A stretch of 64,000 nucleotides of DNA from a bacterium (GTDB lineage: Bacteria; Sysuimicrobiota; Sysuimicrobiia; Sysuimicrobiales; Humicultoraceae): contig JAVHLI010000008.1 of the NCBI GenBank assembly GCA_031082185.1, forward strand, positions 1 through 64,000. Reading direction: 5' to 3'. The notes below the pieces were generated by a model. It was given only the letters and a program-made list of their open reading frames with translations. It ran no database searches and was not told the origin of the DNA. The first letter of the stretch is position 1. Each line of letters starts with the position of its first letter. Position numbers and translations under genes: made by a program. Positions 16,880 through 25,930 of this stretch are shown piece after piece.

Positions 16880-17104
16880 ATGCCACCACAGCGGCTGACG
16901 GTCCTGGTCAACAGCGCTCCGGTGACGCTGTGGCAGGGCGCTCACGTGAAGGACGCCCTGGTCGGCGCCGCAGGTGGCCGCCATCTGGTGCGGAAGGTCG
17001 AGGCCGGCACCCACGTGGTCCTGGATGAGAATGTCGGGGCCGAGGTGGATCTGGGCGGAGCGTTGTACGCCGGGCAGCGGTTGTGCGTCGAGGCCCGCCG
17101 GTAG
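16880..17104 (+). CDS. Small protein of unknown function downstream of the nucleotidase
   Basis: 74 residues beginning MPPQRLTVLVNSAPVTLWQG. The pattern VLVNSAPVTLWQGAHVKDAL, then HVVLDENVGAEVDLGGAL with a final charged tail, suggests a small beta-grasp-like fold, but I do not recognise a named family. No signal peptide. It lies 14 bases after the nucleotidase stop, so it is almost certainly in the same transcript. Confidence 0.6.
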   Translation: MPPQRLTVLVNSAPVTLWQGAHVKDALVGAAGGRHLVRKVEAGTHVVLDENVGAEVDLGGALYAGQRLCVEARR

Positions 17105-17121
17105 AAGTCTCTCTAAGGTGG

Positions 17122-17607
17122 TTACCCGGTGGGCGGCGGGGCTGGCGGATTCCAGCCGCTCCCGGGAATCACCCGCGGCCTGTACCCGATCACGTCCACG
17201 GTCGTCCGCCCGAGATAGCCCGGGGCGGTCTTGCCCGAGTAGTACAGCGAAATGACCAGGCCCTTGAGCCCGATCTCAATCATTCGCAGCACCGCGCCCA
17301 GGGGCCCCCTCCAGCGATGACCGGCTCGGGCCAGAGCCAGGATGAACCGGATGCCGGACGTCGGCTTGAGGGAGAGGATCCGCAGCAGCAGCCGGATATC
17401 GGCGACGTCCCCTGGGGGCATGTAGCGGAGCAGGTCGTCCACGTAGCGGACGCACCCGGTGGCGGAGAAGGCCGGCAGTGGCCCGTGGGCCGGGGCCACT
17501 ATGTCGCCCACCCTCTCCAGGGCCCGTACCTCCCGCGGCGTGAGGATCGGCGTGCGGATCGCGGAAGGCGCCTCCGAAGGCGGTATGCGCGCGGGATCGG
17601 AGATCAC
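17122..17607 (-). CDS. Small partner protein of the GMC oxidoreductase
   Basis: 161 residues. ILTPREVRALERVGDIVAPA and the later GCVRYVDDLLRYMP resemble the small subunits (gluconate 2-dehydrogenase subunit 3-like) encoded beside membrane-associated GMC dehydrogenases. No signal peptide is visible at the N-terminus. It starts within the last codons of the GMC gene (4-base overlap), so it is translationally coupled. Likely role: stabilising or exporting the flavoprotein; this is inferred. Confidence 0.65.
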   Translation of the reverse strand: MISDPARIPPSEAPSAIRTPILTPREVRALERVGDIVAPAHGPLPAFSATGCVRYVDDLLRYMPPGDVADIRLLLRILSLKPTSGIRFILALARAGHRWRGPLGAVLRMIEIGLKGLVISLYYSGKTAPGYLGRTTVDVIGYRPRVIPGSGWNPPAPPPTG

Positions 17608-19001
17608 TCGATCACCCCTTTGAGGATCTCTTCGCTTGCCCTGTGGCTGAGCGCCATGATCGTCAGCGCAGGGTTGATCCCTGGCGCGGCAGGGAAGATG
17701 CTCGAGTCGGCGGCGTAGATGTTGGGGAAGCCGTGGAGGTTGAATCCTCCGCCGACCGCGGAGCGCTGCGCGTCCTGGCCGATCGCCAGTCCTCCCATCA
17801 GGTGCAGCCCGAAGGTCATCGGGCAGTGCAGGATGGTCCGGGCGCCCACGCTCTCGAGGATCTCCCTGACCGCGAGCAGCCCTGCCTTTCCGCGGCGGAC
17901 GTCTTCGCCCTCCAGGCGCTTCGCTATCTGGAGCCTGCCCCGGGCATCCACGCTGATCCGGCCGGGAACCGTGTCCTGCACGGCTACCTCTACCGAAGCC
18001 AGGTGCCGGTATCGAAGCATGAACGCCTGGAGGCGCGCGCCGATCCCCGGATAGAGCATGGCCACGGAGGTCGGCGGGGCGAAGACGTTCTCAAGCTTGA
18101 ACCCCGCCTTCCTGAACCGCGGATCGTCGGACTTGCAGGCCTGGAAGGCGCCCTTGTGGGCGTCCACCGGTTCGTCGAACTCGGCGAAGGTCATCAACTG
18201 CGGGTGGCAGTAGAATCCCTTGCCCAGCGACGGCAGGCGCTTCTCGAATCCAGAACGCAGCAGGAGGCGCGCGTTGCCCAGCGCGCCGGCCGCTAGGACA
18301 ACCCTGGGGGCGCAGATCTCTTGAGGCCGGCCGTGGTGGGTGCCGGACAGCCGCACCCCGTCAGAGGAGGGCTCGATGTGCTCTGCCTGAAACCCTGGCC
18401 ACACCTGCAGCCCCAGCGCCTGCGCCCATCGGATGAAGGTAATAAGGGTGCTCTGCTTGGAGTCGCGCCGGCACCCGTTCAGGCAGGCGATGCAGTCATT
18501 CCCCTCCTCTATCGCGCAGTCGGTCTCCCCGCGGCGCAGCGGCGCCCACCTGTATCCTCGCTTCTCGCAGCCCTCGACGAACAGGCGGGCGTTGCGGTTG
18601 TGGTGCGTCGCGGGGACCTCCCTGATGTTGAGGCGGCCCTCGACCTCCGCGTAGTGCCGGGCCATCTCCTCCCCGGACAGGAACCCGATCCCGGACGCCG
18701 CCTGCCAGGCCGCCCACGCGTGCTCATCAAAGCGGTCGAGCAGGCACTGGTTGACGACCGAGGTGCCGCCCAGGCAGCGGGCCCGCAGGAACGCCATCTC
18801 CGCTGTGGTGCTGAGCTCGAGCCCGCCTCCCCAAAACATCCGGGCAGAGCCGTCCATGTCGTTCTCGGGGAAGGTATCCGCGCCGTAGGCGTCGCCGGCT
18901 TCCAGCAGCAGACACCGCATGCCCCCCTCCGTCAGATAGTAGGCGATGACCCCGCCGGATGTCCCGGAGCCGACAATGACGCAGTCAAACCGGCCGCTCA
19001 T
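17604..19001 (-). CDS. GMC-type FAD oxidoreductase
   Basis: 465 residues from the ATG at 19001, where the FAD-binding FDCVIVGSGTSGGVIAYYL begins at once; a longer frame adds sequence belonging to the upstream gene. Further motifs are LEAGDAYG, CLGGTSVVNQC, PRVVLAAGALGNARLLL and the C-terminal PNIYAADSSIFPAAPG with NPALTIMALSHRASE. GMC enzymes oxidise alcohols, sugars or sterols with FAD. A cysteine cluster (CIACLNGC, near residues 160-167) recalls the Cys-rich insert of sterol/glucose-type members. It overlaps both neighbours by 4 bases. Confidence 0.88.
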   Translation of the reverse strand: MSGRFDCVIVGSGTSGGVIAYYLTEGGMRCLLLEAGDAYGADTFPENDMDGSARMFWGGGLELSTTAEMAFLRARCLGGTSVVNQCLLDRFDEHAWAAWQAASGIGFLSGEEMARHYAEVEGRLNIREVPATHHNRNARLFVEGCEKRGYRWAPLRRGETDCAIEEGNDCIACLNGCRRDSKQSTLITFIRWAQALGLQVWPGFQAEHIEPSSDGVRLSGTHHGRPQEICAPRVVLAAGALGNARLLLRSGFEKRLPSLGKGFYCHPQLMTFAEFDEPVDAHKGAFQACKSDDPRFRKAGFKLENVFAPPTSVAMLYPGIGARLQAFMLRYRHLASVEVAVQDTVPGRISVDARGRLQIAKRLEGEDVRRGKAGLLAVREILESVGARTILHCPMTFGLHLMGGLAIGQDAQRSAVGGGFNLHGFPNIYAADSSIFPAAPGINPALTIMALSHRASEEILKGVIE

Positions 19002-20758
19002 GTGCGGAACGCTCGGCGCAACGGGCAGAACGCAGGCACGCGCGCCGCCACCCAGCGGGCGCCGAGCGCGGCAAACGGCAGGACGATGAGCAGCGGGGCA
19101 GGGGTAAGCGGCCAGAACGCGCCGGTCTGCAGCACATCGAGATAGTACTTGAAGCCAATGGTCAAATCGGGCAGGTACCAGGCGAAGCTGGTGTTGTAGA
19201 GGACGTAGAAGATCCCAATCTGGAACGCCAGCCACCAGGCAACCATGAACGACATGGTGACCGCGTTGACCGCAACCGCCAGCGGTGCCCTGTGGCGACT
19301 CAGCACGCCTACGACGATGGCGGCGAGGAGCAGCGCGATCATCGCGTCCACAGTGCGCTCCGTGAAGAACCGCATTATCTGTTCCTCGGTGTTGAACGCG
19401 CTCAACGACCACTTGTAGCCGCGGCCGAAGTACAGGCCTTGATAGATCAGGGTGTATACGGCCGTGCCGGCCAGCGGCGCGCGCCAGTCCCAACGGGCTC
19501 TGACTACGACGGCCATGTAGGCCGCGAACAGTAGCATGACCAGCAGCGCGATGGGCAACCGTGCCAGCCGTTCACGTGTCAGGCGAGCGGCCTTGACCGA
19601 GGCGGCCTGCTTCCAGGTGGCCTCTGTGTCCGCGTCCGCGGCCTGGTACGCTTTCTCGGTCTGACCGGCGGCAAGGGCCTCTCTGGCCTGCTCCAGTTGC
19701 AGGTGGGCGAACGGGGCCGCGCCGATCACCCGCGCATACTGGGCATAGCGCTCGCGCAACTGCGCTGCGGCGTCCACCGCGCGTCGGGCGCGCAGGCCCT
19801 CCGGCAGGTCAAGCATATCGAAAAGCGGCCGGCCCTGGTTGTGAGCAGGGATGCTCGTACCCAGGAGCACGGCCACGGTGGGCGCTATGTCCGCCTGGGC
19901 CGCTTCCGCGTATCGGCCTGGCCGGATTCCGGCCCCGGCGGCTACCAGCGGAATGGTGAGCACCTCCCTCTCCCAGCCGCCGTGCCCGCCGCGTTCCAGC
20001 ATGCCGTGGTCGCCGGTGACCAGTATGGTGGTGTCGCGCAGATCGAGCGCGGCTACCAGGCGACCGATGCGCGCATCAATCGTGGCGATGGCGTCCGCGT
20101 ACTCTCGGCTGGCCGCGCCGCGGGCGTGCCCGGCGTTGTCCGGCTCGGCCAGGTGTATGAGCAACAGATCCGGCTTCTTCTCGGCCAGGACGCGCAGCGC
20201 CGTCGCCTCTATCTGATCGTCCTGCCGGCGCACGCCCTGCAGGTCGGAGTACGGGTCGCTCGGCCCCTCGATCCCAATGTTGATGTCAACCCCGCGGGCG
20301 TAGAGCTGCGGCCACCCGGATCCCGCGCCGACGATTGCCGTGGTGAGCCCCTTGCGCTTGGCCGCCTCGAAGATCGTGTCCACCAGGATGTCGCGTTTGT
20401 AAAAGTTAGTTGTGACCCCGTTCTGCTCTTGCCATGCGCCGGTGCCGATGGTCGTCCAGGTGGGATACGAGAGCGAGGGCTGACCGGCGCGCGCGGTGCG
20501 CTCTGCTCCGATCTCGCGCAGTCTGTTGATGGCGGGCAGGGTCCTCGAGGCGTCGGCGCGCAGGGCGTCCACCACGACCACCACCACCCGGCGGGAGACC
20601 GCGTCGCCCTCCTGGCCCGGCGCAATAGCGCTCAGGTATGGACTCTGGTATTTTGCGACGGCGTCCCAGGAGTAGAGGGTGAGCTGCGGCGCGCCCAGGC
20701 GCGCCCACGCCAGCAGGACGATCGGAACGAGCAGCAGGTGTGCTATCTCTTTTCGCAC
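18998..20758 (-). CDS. Membrane-anchored alkaline phosphatase-superfamily phosphodiesterase
   Basis: 586 residues from the GTG at 20758, which follows GAGGAGG; the frame is open further upstream, but without ribosome-site or signal support. An N-terminal helix (about 5-20) anchors the catalytic domain outside the cytoplasm: VVVVVVDALRADASR with LSYPTWTTIGTGAW (metal and Thr nucleophile region), LLLIHLAEPDNAGHARG, and ILVTGDHGMLERGGHGGWER. About five membrane helices follow after residue 410. The layout is like GPI ethanolamine-phosphate transferases and bacterial phosphoglycerol-type enzymes. It is the first gene of a three-gene operon with the GMC enzyme, suggesting work on a lipid or sugar headgroup. 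Confidence 0.85.
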   Translation of the reverse strand: MRKEIAHLLLVPIVLLAWARLGAPQLTLYSWDAVAKYQSPYLSAIAPGQEGDAVSRRVVVVVVDALRADASRTLPAINRLREIGAERTARAGQPSLSYPTWTTIGTGAWQEQNGVTTNFYKRDILVDTIFEAAKRKGLTTAIVGAGSGWPQLYARGVDINIGIEGPSDPYSDLQGVRRQDDQIEATALRVLAEKKPDLLLIHLAEPDNAGHARGAASREYADAIATIDARIGRLVAALDLRDTTILVTGDHGMLERGGHGGWEREVLTIPLVAAGAGIRPGRYAEAAQADIAPTVAVLLGTSIPAHNQGRPLFDMLDLPEGLRARRAVDAAAQLRERYAQYARVIGAAPFAHLQLEQAREALAAGQTEKAYQAADADTEATWKQAASVKAARLTRERLARLPIALLVMLLFAAYMAVVVRARWDWRAPLAGTAVYTLIYQGLYFGRGYKWSLSAFNTEEQIMRFFTERTVDAMIALLLAAIVVGVLSRHRAPLAVAVNAVTMSFMVAWWLAFQIGIFYVLYNTSFAWYLPDLTIGFKYYLDVLQTGAFWPLTPAPLLIVLPFAALGARWVAARVPAFCPLRRAFRT

Positions 20759-20786
20759 GGTCGCCTCCTCTTGTCGAGTTCGCTCT

Positions 20787-22004
20787 TCACAACTGGCACC
20801 GGCCGTATCCCCGATATGTGGGTGCCCGATGCTCGACGCGGTCTCCGCGGACGAACAGGTACTCGTTGAAGTGCTCGGCAGGCTCGCCTGCCTTGGCATG
20901 CCGGAAGAAGACAGGGTCGCCCAAGCCCAGTGTCACTCCCGGCGGGACGCGCAGGGGGGTCTGCACCTCCCCGGCGCCCTCGAAGGGCAGGAGCTTCATC
21001 CCCGCGGGCAGGGCAGGCTGGGGCAGCCGATCGCGGCCGGCCTCGCCCGAGGCGATGTAGCCGCCGCCGTGGCAGGTGACGATCCCCGGATCCGGCCGGC
21101 GCACAATCTGAAGAGCGAAGAACAGCGCCGGAACCAGATCGAGCCGCGGATAGTAGTCAAATAGGTGGCCGGTCAGGAAGCCCGATCCTGCAGTGACCTC
21201 GGTCACGGGGGCCTCTGTCACGGTGGAGAACAGGCTCCCGGTCCCGCCCCCGTTGAAGACCTCGATCCGTATCCCCCGGTCGGCGAGCAGGCCGGCGATG
21301 CGCGCCCGCGCCTCAGCCACGCGCGGCACCGAAAGCCGCTTGATCAACCGCCTGGCAGGATTGAGCAGGGGCGAGTGCGGGTTGGCCTCACCCACGCCCG
21401 CGATCTGGCCTTCGTAGCCCATCACACCCCTCAGCGACAGGTGCGGAAACGCCGGCACGCGCTCCGCCATCCCAACGACCGCCTCCGAAGTGCGCAGCGG
21501 GCTGCGCCGCACTCCCAGGTGCAGCATCCCTCCCAGCGGTCGGTACGAGAGATCCGCCTCGACCACGACGGGGATGATACTCTGCGCCTCCCGGGCAGCG
21601 CTGTCGGCCCGCTCCAGGTGCTCCACGCAGTCCACGACGACCGCGGCGCATGGCCGCTCCCGGTTGACCGCCGCCAGGAGCCGCATGTCAGAGTCCTGGA
21701 CCGTGGGGTAGGCCACCAGGAGATCATCGAAGCCCTGCTCGAGCAGGAACGCGGCCTCCTCCACCGCGTAGGACATCAGTCCGCGGATCGTGCCCTGACC
21801 GCGATCTAGGATGTAGCGAATCAGAGCAGGACAGCGGACGGACTTGGTGGCCAGCCGGAGCGTTTTGCCGGCCCGCCGCACCGGAGCGACCATCGTCTCC
21901 ACGTTGCGGTCCACCGCGTCCATGTCCACCAGCGCCAGCGGCAGTCGTTCGCCGTGGATTGCCTGGGAGTACCTCTGGTAGAGGCCGGCGTCAATCGTGG
22001 GCAT
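20787..22004 (-). CDS. PLP-dependent D-threonine aldolase/D-serine dehydratase-like enzyme
   Basis: 405 residues from the ATG at 22004. An alanine-racemase-like TIM barrel opens with LPLALVDMDAVDRNVETMV and the PLP lysine in RLATKSVRC. A phosphate-binding region lies at IEVFNGGGTGSL. The C-terminal D-serine-dehydratase-like domain carries TCHGGGYIASGEAG and LGDPVFFRHAKAGEPAEHFN, with His and Cys residues placed as metal ligands in this family. Likely substrates are D-amino acids or 3-hydroxy amino acids. It ends 28 bases before the phosphodiesterase start and may share its transcript. Confidence 0.85.
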   Translation of the reverse strand: MPTIDAGLYQRYSQAIHGERLPLALVDMDAVDRNVETMVAPVRRAGKTLRLATKSVRCPALIRYILDRGQGTIRGLMSYAVEEAAFLLEQGFDDLLVAYPTVQDSDMRLLAAVNRERPCAAVVVDCVEHLERADSAAREAQSIIPVVVEADLSYRPLGGMLHLGVRRSPLRTSEAVVGMAERVPAFPHLSLRGVMGYEGQIAGVGEANPHSPLLNPARRLIKRLSVPRVAEARARIAGLLADRGIRIEVFNGGGTGSLFSTVTEAPVTEVTAGSGFLTGHLFDYYPRLDLVPALFFALQIVRRPDPGIVTCHGGGYIASGEAGRDRLPQPALPAGMKLLPFEGAGEVQTPLRVPPGVTLGLGDPVFFRHAKAGEPAEHFNEYLFVRGDRVEHRAPTYRGYGRCQL

Positions 22005-22121
22005 GGGTTTCCACCCGCTACCAGTTTCCCACCTCCCCGCGGTTCTCCTCTTGTGGCCGATGGGTCTGTTCTTCGTGGGCCTAGCGCCGCAGAATAGGAG
22101 GGGGAAAGGGGGGCAACGATC

Positions 22122-22784
22122 GTGAGGATCTCGTGGAGAAGCGAGGTATTGAGCCTTGCGCTCATCGCGGCCATGCTGGTGCTGGCAGGGCTGACCTGGG
22201 GCGCAGCCCCGGAGCGGCTGCCGGTTCACTGGGACATCAAGGGGACGCCCGACCGGTTCGGCGGCAAGGCAGAGGGACTTCTTGCCATCCCGGCAACCGC
22301 GGTGGGCATCTATGTCCTGATGCTCGTCCTGCCTCGCTTCGATCCCCGGCGCAGGCACTACGAGCTCTTTGCAGGCGTTTACAACCTCATCCGAACGCTG
22401 CTGGTCGCGTTTCTGTTCGCCCTGTACCTGGTAGTCGTGCTCTGGGCGCGCGGAATCCCGGTCCGCGTGGAGAAGATCACGCCCCTGCTGGTCGGCGCGC
22501 TGTTAATTGTCCTGGGGAGCTACATGGGTAAACTGCGCTCAACATGGTTCGTGGGAATCCGCACGCCGTGGACGCTTTCCAGCGAGGAGTCGTGGAACAA
22601 GACCCACCGGCTGGGGGGAAAGGTGTTCATCCTTGGCGGCGCGGCATCAATTCTGGTAGGGCTACTGCGCTCGGAGTACGCGGTGTGGGCGATGATCGCG
22701 CTTCTGGCAGGGGGAATGCTCGCTCTGACGGTCTTCTCGTACATCTGGTGGAAGCACGACCCGAACCGGCAGGAAATCCCGTGA
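22122..22784 (+). CDS. SdpI/DUF1648-type membrane protein
   Basis: 220 residues with six predicted membrane helices and a GTG start after AAAGGGGGG. The N-terminal DUF1648 motif is RLPVHWDIKGTPDRFGGK; the C-terminal SdpI-like half has YMGKLRSTWFVGIRTPWTLS and WNKTHRLGGKVF. In Bacillus, SdpI gives immunity to the SdpC killing peptide and signals its presence, but most homologues have no known partner, and no sdpC-like gene is adjacent. It is divergent from the PLP enzyme and 16 bases upstream of the aldehyde dehydrogenase. Confidence 0.85.
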   Translation: MRISWRSEVLSLALIAAMLVLAGLTWGAAPERLPVHWDIKGTPDRFGGKAEGLLAIPATAVGIYVLMLVLPRFDPRRRHYELFAGVYNLIRTLLVAFLFALYLVVVLWARGIPVRVEKITPLLVGALLIVLGSYMGKLRSTWFVGIRTPWTLSSEESWNKTHRLGGKVFILGGAASILVGLLRSEYAVWAMIALLAGGMLALTVFSYIWWKHDPNRQEIP

Positions 22785-22800
22785 CAGGGAGGAGACTGCC

Positions 22801-24444
22801 ATGCGCGAGGGCAGGCTGTGGATCGGCGGCGGGTGGTCCGAGAGCGGAAACTGGGCAGTGGGCCAGGACCCCTGCACCGGTGAGGACGCCTATCGGTACG
22901 CGGTAGCCGGGCCAAACGATGTCCGGCAGGCGGTGGATGTGGCCCGCCGGGCCCAACCGGCCTGGGCAGAGAGCTCCTGGTCCACCCGGCGCAGCGTGCT
23001 GCGGCGAGCCATGCACTTGATGGTGGATCGCATCGACGAGATATCGGCGACCATCCTGCTGGAGACCGGCAAGCCTCCCTGCGAGTCTGTCGGCGGCGCG
23101 GAGATCCCGACCGGCCTTGAGTGCCTGGCATACTACGCGGCGGAGGGGGATCGGGTTTTGCGCCCGCGCGCACTCCGGACGCGCTTCCGGCCCTACTTCT
23201 TCGGCAAGTCCGGCCGGGTGTACCGGAAGCCCCTGGGCGTGATCGGGGCCATCACGCCGTGGAACCTGCCCTTCTCGCTTGCGATGGGCGCCATCGTGCC
23301 TGCCCTGGTGGCCGGGAACGCGGTGGTCGCCAAACCGTCGGAGTATGCTCCCCTGACCGTCCTGGAGATCGCGCGCGCCTTCGCGGATGCCGGCCTGCCC
23401 GCCGGGCTGTTCAATGTGGTCCCCGGCGGCCCCGAGACCGGAGCGGCACTCGTGGCTTCACAGACCGATCGCATCGTGTTCATCGGCAGCGCCGCCACCG
23501 GGGCTTCGGTCGCGCGCGCCCTGGCGGATGCGGGCAGGAGGCCCCCGCTGCTCGAGTTGGATGGCAAGGATGCCATGGTTGTCTGCGCGGATGCGGACGT
23601 GGCCTACGCGGCGCAGGGCGCGGTGTGGAACGCGTTCAGCAACACCGGACAGCTTTGCTGCTCGGTGGAGCGGGTCTACGTCGTCCGCGAGAGAGCCGAA
23701 GCCTTCGTTGATCGGGTGCTACAGGCCACCGCGCGCCTGACAGATCTGGCCGGGTTCACCGAGCACGCGGGCCGCCTGCACGCCCCGGCCACGCACTGGG
23801 CCTTCGGCCCGCTGATCAGGGAGTCGGCGCGGCAGAGGGTGCACCGCCACGTTACCGACGCGGTCGAGCGCGGGGCTCGGCTGCTGACCGGGGGCCGCAT
23901 CCCCGAGGGGCCGGGCTTCTGGTACCCGCCGACCGTCCTGGCCGACGTGACCGATGAGATGCTCGTAATGCGCGAGGAGACCTTCGGACCGGTCCTGCCC
24001 GTGGTAGCCGTGGCCGACGAGGAGGAGGCGGTCGCCCGTGCCAATGCGTCGCCCTTCGCGCTGACCGGCAGCGTGTGGACGCGGGACCTGAAGCGCGGGA
24101 GGCGACTGGCAGACCAGATGCGTGCAGGCCTGGTCATGGTGAACGATCACGCCTCGGCCTACGCGATGCTGGATTGCCCGTGGGGCGGAAGCGGCTCCGG
24201 CGGGTGGGGCCGGCTGCACGGACCCGATGCCCTGTGGGAGGTGACCGAGGCGCGCGCGTGCGTGGTGGACCGCGTACCAACGCCTAAGGTGTGGTGGTAC
24301 CCATACACGCGGCCGGCCTATGAGTACTTCCGCCGGGGGAACGAGCTGCTGTTCGCCGGGAGGCTGCGCCAGCGGCTAGGCGCCGTCGGCCCGGTCGTCC
24401 GCGCGCTCCTGGCCGGCCGACGCCAGCCGGGCCTGGGCGGCTAG
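22801..24444 (+). CDS. NAD(P)-dependent aldehyde dehydrogenase
   Basis: 547 residues with GGGAGGAG before the ATG. Complete ALDH fold: GVIGAITPWNLPFSLAMG, KPSEYAPLTV, IVFIGSAATGASVA (Rossmann), general base Glu in LLELDGKDAMVV, catalytic Cys in NTGQLCCSVERVYV, and EETFGPVLPVVAV. It is about 50 residues longer than the common form because of a C-terminal extension after WEVTEARACVVDR that includes TRPAYEYFRRGNELLFAGR. The substrate is unknown. Confidence 0.92.
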   Translation: MREGRLWIGGGWSESGNWAVGQDPCTGEDAYRYAVAGPNDVRQAVDVARRAQPAWAESSWSTRRSVLRRAMHLMVDRIDEISATILLETGKPPCESVGGAEIPTGLECLAYYAAEGDRVLRPRALRTRFRPYFFGKSGRVYRKPLGVIGAITPWNLPFSLAMGAIVPALVAGNAVVAKPSEYAPLTVLEIARAFADAGLPAGLFNVVPGGPETGAALVASQTDRIVFIGSAATGASVARALADAGRRPPLLELDGKDAMVVCADADVAYAAQGAVWNAFSNTGQLCCSVERVYVVRERAEAFVDRVLQATARLTDLAGFTEHAGRLHAPATHWAFGPLIRESARQRVHRHVTDAVERGARLLTGGRIPEGPGFWYPPTVLADVTDEMLVMREETFGPVLPVVAVADEEEAVARANASPFALTGSVWTRDLKRGRRLADQMRAGLVMVNDHASAYAMLDCPWGGSGSGGWGRLHGPDALWEVTEARACVVDRVPTPKVWWYPYTRPAYEYFRRGNELLFAGRLRQRLGAVGPVVRALLAGRRQPGLGG

Positions 24445-24503
24445 GCACGCAGGAGTTCGGCCCGCGGGCCCGTAAGGATTCCCCAGAAGAGAGGAGGACG
24501 ACC

Positions 24504-24653
24504 ATGGGCATGAAAGGCGCATCAAGGTGTCCGGGGTGTAAAAGTACGCACCTCGAGTACCAGGGTGTGGACGAAACAGGCAGTCAGAAGTGGCGCTGCC
24601 GCAACTGCGGTACTCGGTTCACGTTCAAGCCGACGCCGACTGAGACCAAGTAG
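24504..24653 (+). CDS. Small zinc-ribbon protein
   Basis: 49 residues after a perfect GAGGAGG site. Two CxxC knuckles, SRCPGCKSTHLEYQG and WRCRNCGTRFTF, are separated by about 22 residues and make a single treble-clef or zinc-ribbon domain, with a short TPTETK tail. Such proteins resemble the zinc-binding finger of transposase or transcription-factor families, and many are stand-alone hypotheticals. It follows the aldehyde dehydrogenase by 59 bases. Confidence 0.75.
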   Translation: MGMKGASRCPGCKSTHLEYQGVDETGSQKWRCRNCGTRFTFKPTPTETK

Positions 24654-24655
24654 GG

Positions 24656-25930
24656 CTAGACAGGGACTGGGCGGAGGTCTTCCAACCGCTCGAAGAAGTC
24701 CGGGAAGGTCTTAGCCACGCACCCGGGGTTCGCAATAGCGATCCCCGGAGCCCGCAGGCCGGTGACCGCAAAGGCCATCGCGATGCGGTGGTCATCGTAT
24801 GTCTGAACCACCGCCGGCCGCAGAGGCCTCGGCATGATCACCAGGCCGTCGTCGCGTTCCTCCACCTCTTGACCCAACCGCCGCAGTTCGGTGGCGGTGG
24901 CCGCCACCCGGTCGGACTCGTGGTGTCGGATGTGCGCAACGTCACGTATGCGGGTAGGACCGTCGGCGAAGGGCGCAATCGCGGCCAGCGTCATGGTCTG
25001 ATCACTCATCTCGGAGAGGTCCGCCTCGATTCCGCGCAGCACCCCGCTGCCCGAGACCTCAAGGAAGTCCTCGCCGCGCACTACCCGGCAGCCCATCTCC
25101 TCGAGCAGGTCCACGAAGCGCGCGTCCCCTTGTAGCGAGGATGCTGAGAGCCCCGGCACCCGCACCCGGCCTCCGGTGACGGCCGCGGCCGCGAAGAAGT
25201 ACGCGGCGGCGCTGGCATCCGGCTCGATGGCGTAGTCGCGCGCGCGGTAGCACCCTCCGGACCGGAAGAAGAACCGCCGCAGACCCTCGCGCTCAACGCG
25301 GATTCCAAACGCCTCCATCACGGCCAACGTCATCTCAACGTAAGGGGCCTCCACCAGGCGGCCTTCCAGGACCACCTCCACATCGTCCTGTGCGTACGGC
25401 GCCACCATCAGCAGCGCGGAGAGGAACTGGCTGCTGGTATCGCCGCGCACCACCGCGCGTCCGCCGCGCAGGCCGCGGGCATTCACCACGACCGGCGGCG
25501 TTCCGCGCTCTGCAACGGCCTCCACACCGAGCATCCCAAGGGCGTCGAGCAGGTCCTGGATCGGCCGTTCCCGCATCCGTTCCGTGCCGTCAATCGTGTA
25601 CCTGCCGCTGCCCAGACCCACCATCGCCGTCAGGAACCGAGCCGCGGTCCCGGCGCCCCCGACGAACAGATCGGCGCTCTCCGCCGGAATTTCCCCGCCG
25701 CGGCCCTCCACGGTCATCAACAGTTCCGGCTGGTCAACTTGAACTGCGAAGCCCAGGCGCCGCAGGCACTCGACCATGACGCAGGTGTCGTCGCTGAACA
25801 GGACATCGGTCAGTCGCGACCTGCCGCGGGCCAGCGCGCCCAGCAGCAGGGCCCTGTTGGTCAGACTCTTTGAGCCGGGGATACTAATGGACGCATCCGG
25901 GGGAGCCCCCAGAGGATGGATCTCTCTCAC
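24656..25930 (-). CDS. aroA: 3-phosphoshikimate 1-carboxyvinyltransferase (EPSP synthase)
   Basis: 424 residues, standard size. The enzyme transfers enolpyruvate from PEP to shikimate 3-phosphate. Motifs: ISIPGSKSLTNRALLLGAL near the start, GGAGTAARFLTAM (LFLGNAGTA region), DGTERMRERPIQDLLDAL, GDTSSQFLSALLMVAPYA and TYDDHRIAMAFAVTGL. Last gene of the aroC-GNAT-aroB-aroH-aroA operon; its start overlaps the aroH stop by 4 bases. Confidence 0.97.
   Translation of the reverse strand: MREIHPLGAPPDASISIPGSKSLTNRALLLGALARGRSRLTDVLFSDDTCVMVECLRRLGFAVQVDQPELLMTVEGRGGEIPAESADLFVGGAGTAARFLTAMVGLGSGRYTIDGTERMRERPIQDLLDALGMLGVEAVAERGTPPVVVNARGLRGGRAVVRGDTSSQFLSALLMVAPYAQDDVEVVLEGRLVEAPYVEMTLAVMEAFGIRVEREGLRRFFFRSGGCYRARDYAIEPDASAAAYFFAAAAVTGGRVRVPGLSASSLQGDARFVDLLEEMGCRVVRGEDFLEVSGSGVLRGIEADLSEMSDQTMTLAAIAPFADGPTRIRDVAHIRHHESDRVAATATELRRLGQEVEERDDGLVIMPRPLRPAVVQTYDDHRIAMAFAVTGLRAPGIAIANPGCVAKTFPDFFERLEDLRPVPV

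Noticed and set aside
19292-20869. Long plus-strand frames opposite the phosphodiesterase gene
   Set aside because: Antisense shadows typical of high-GC coding DNA; no domain, signal or ribosome site.
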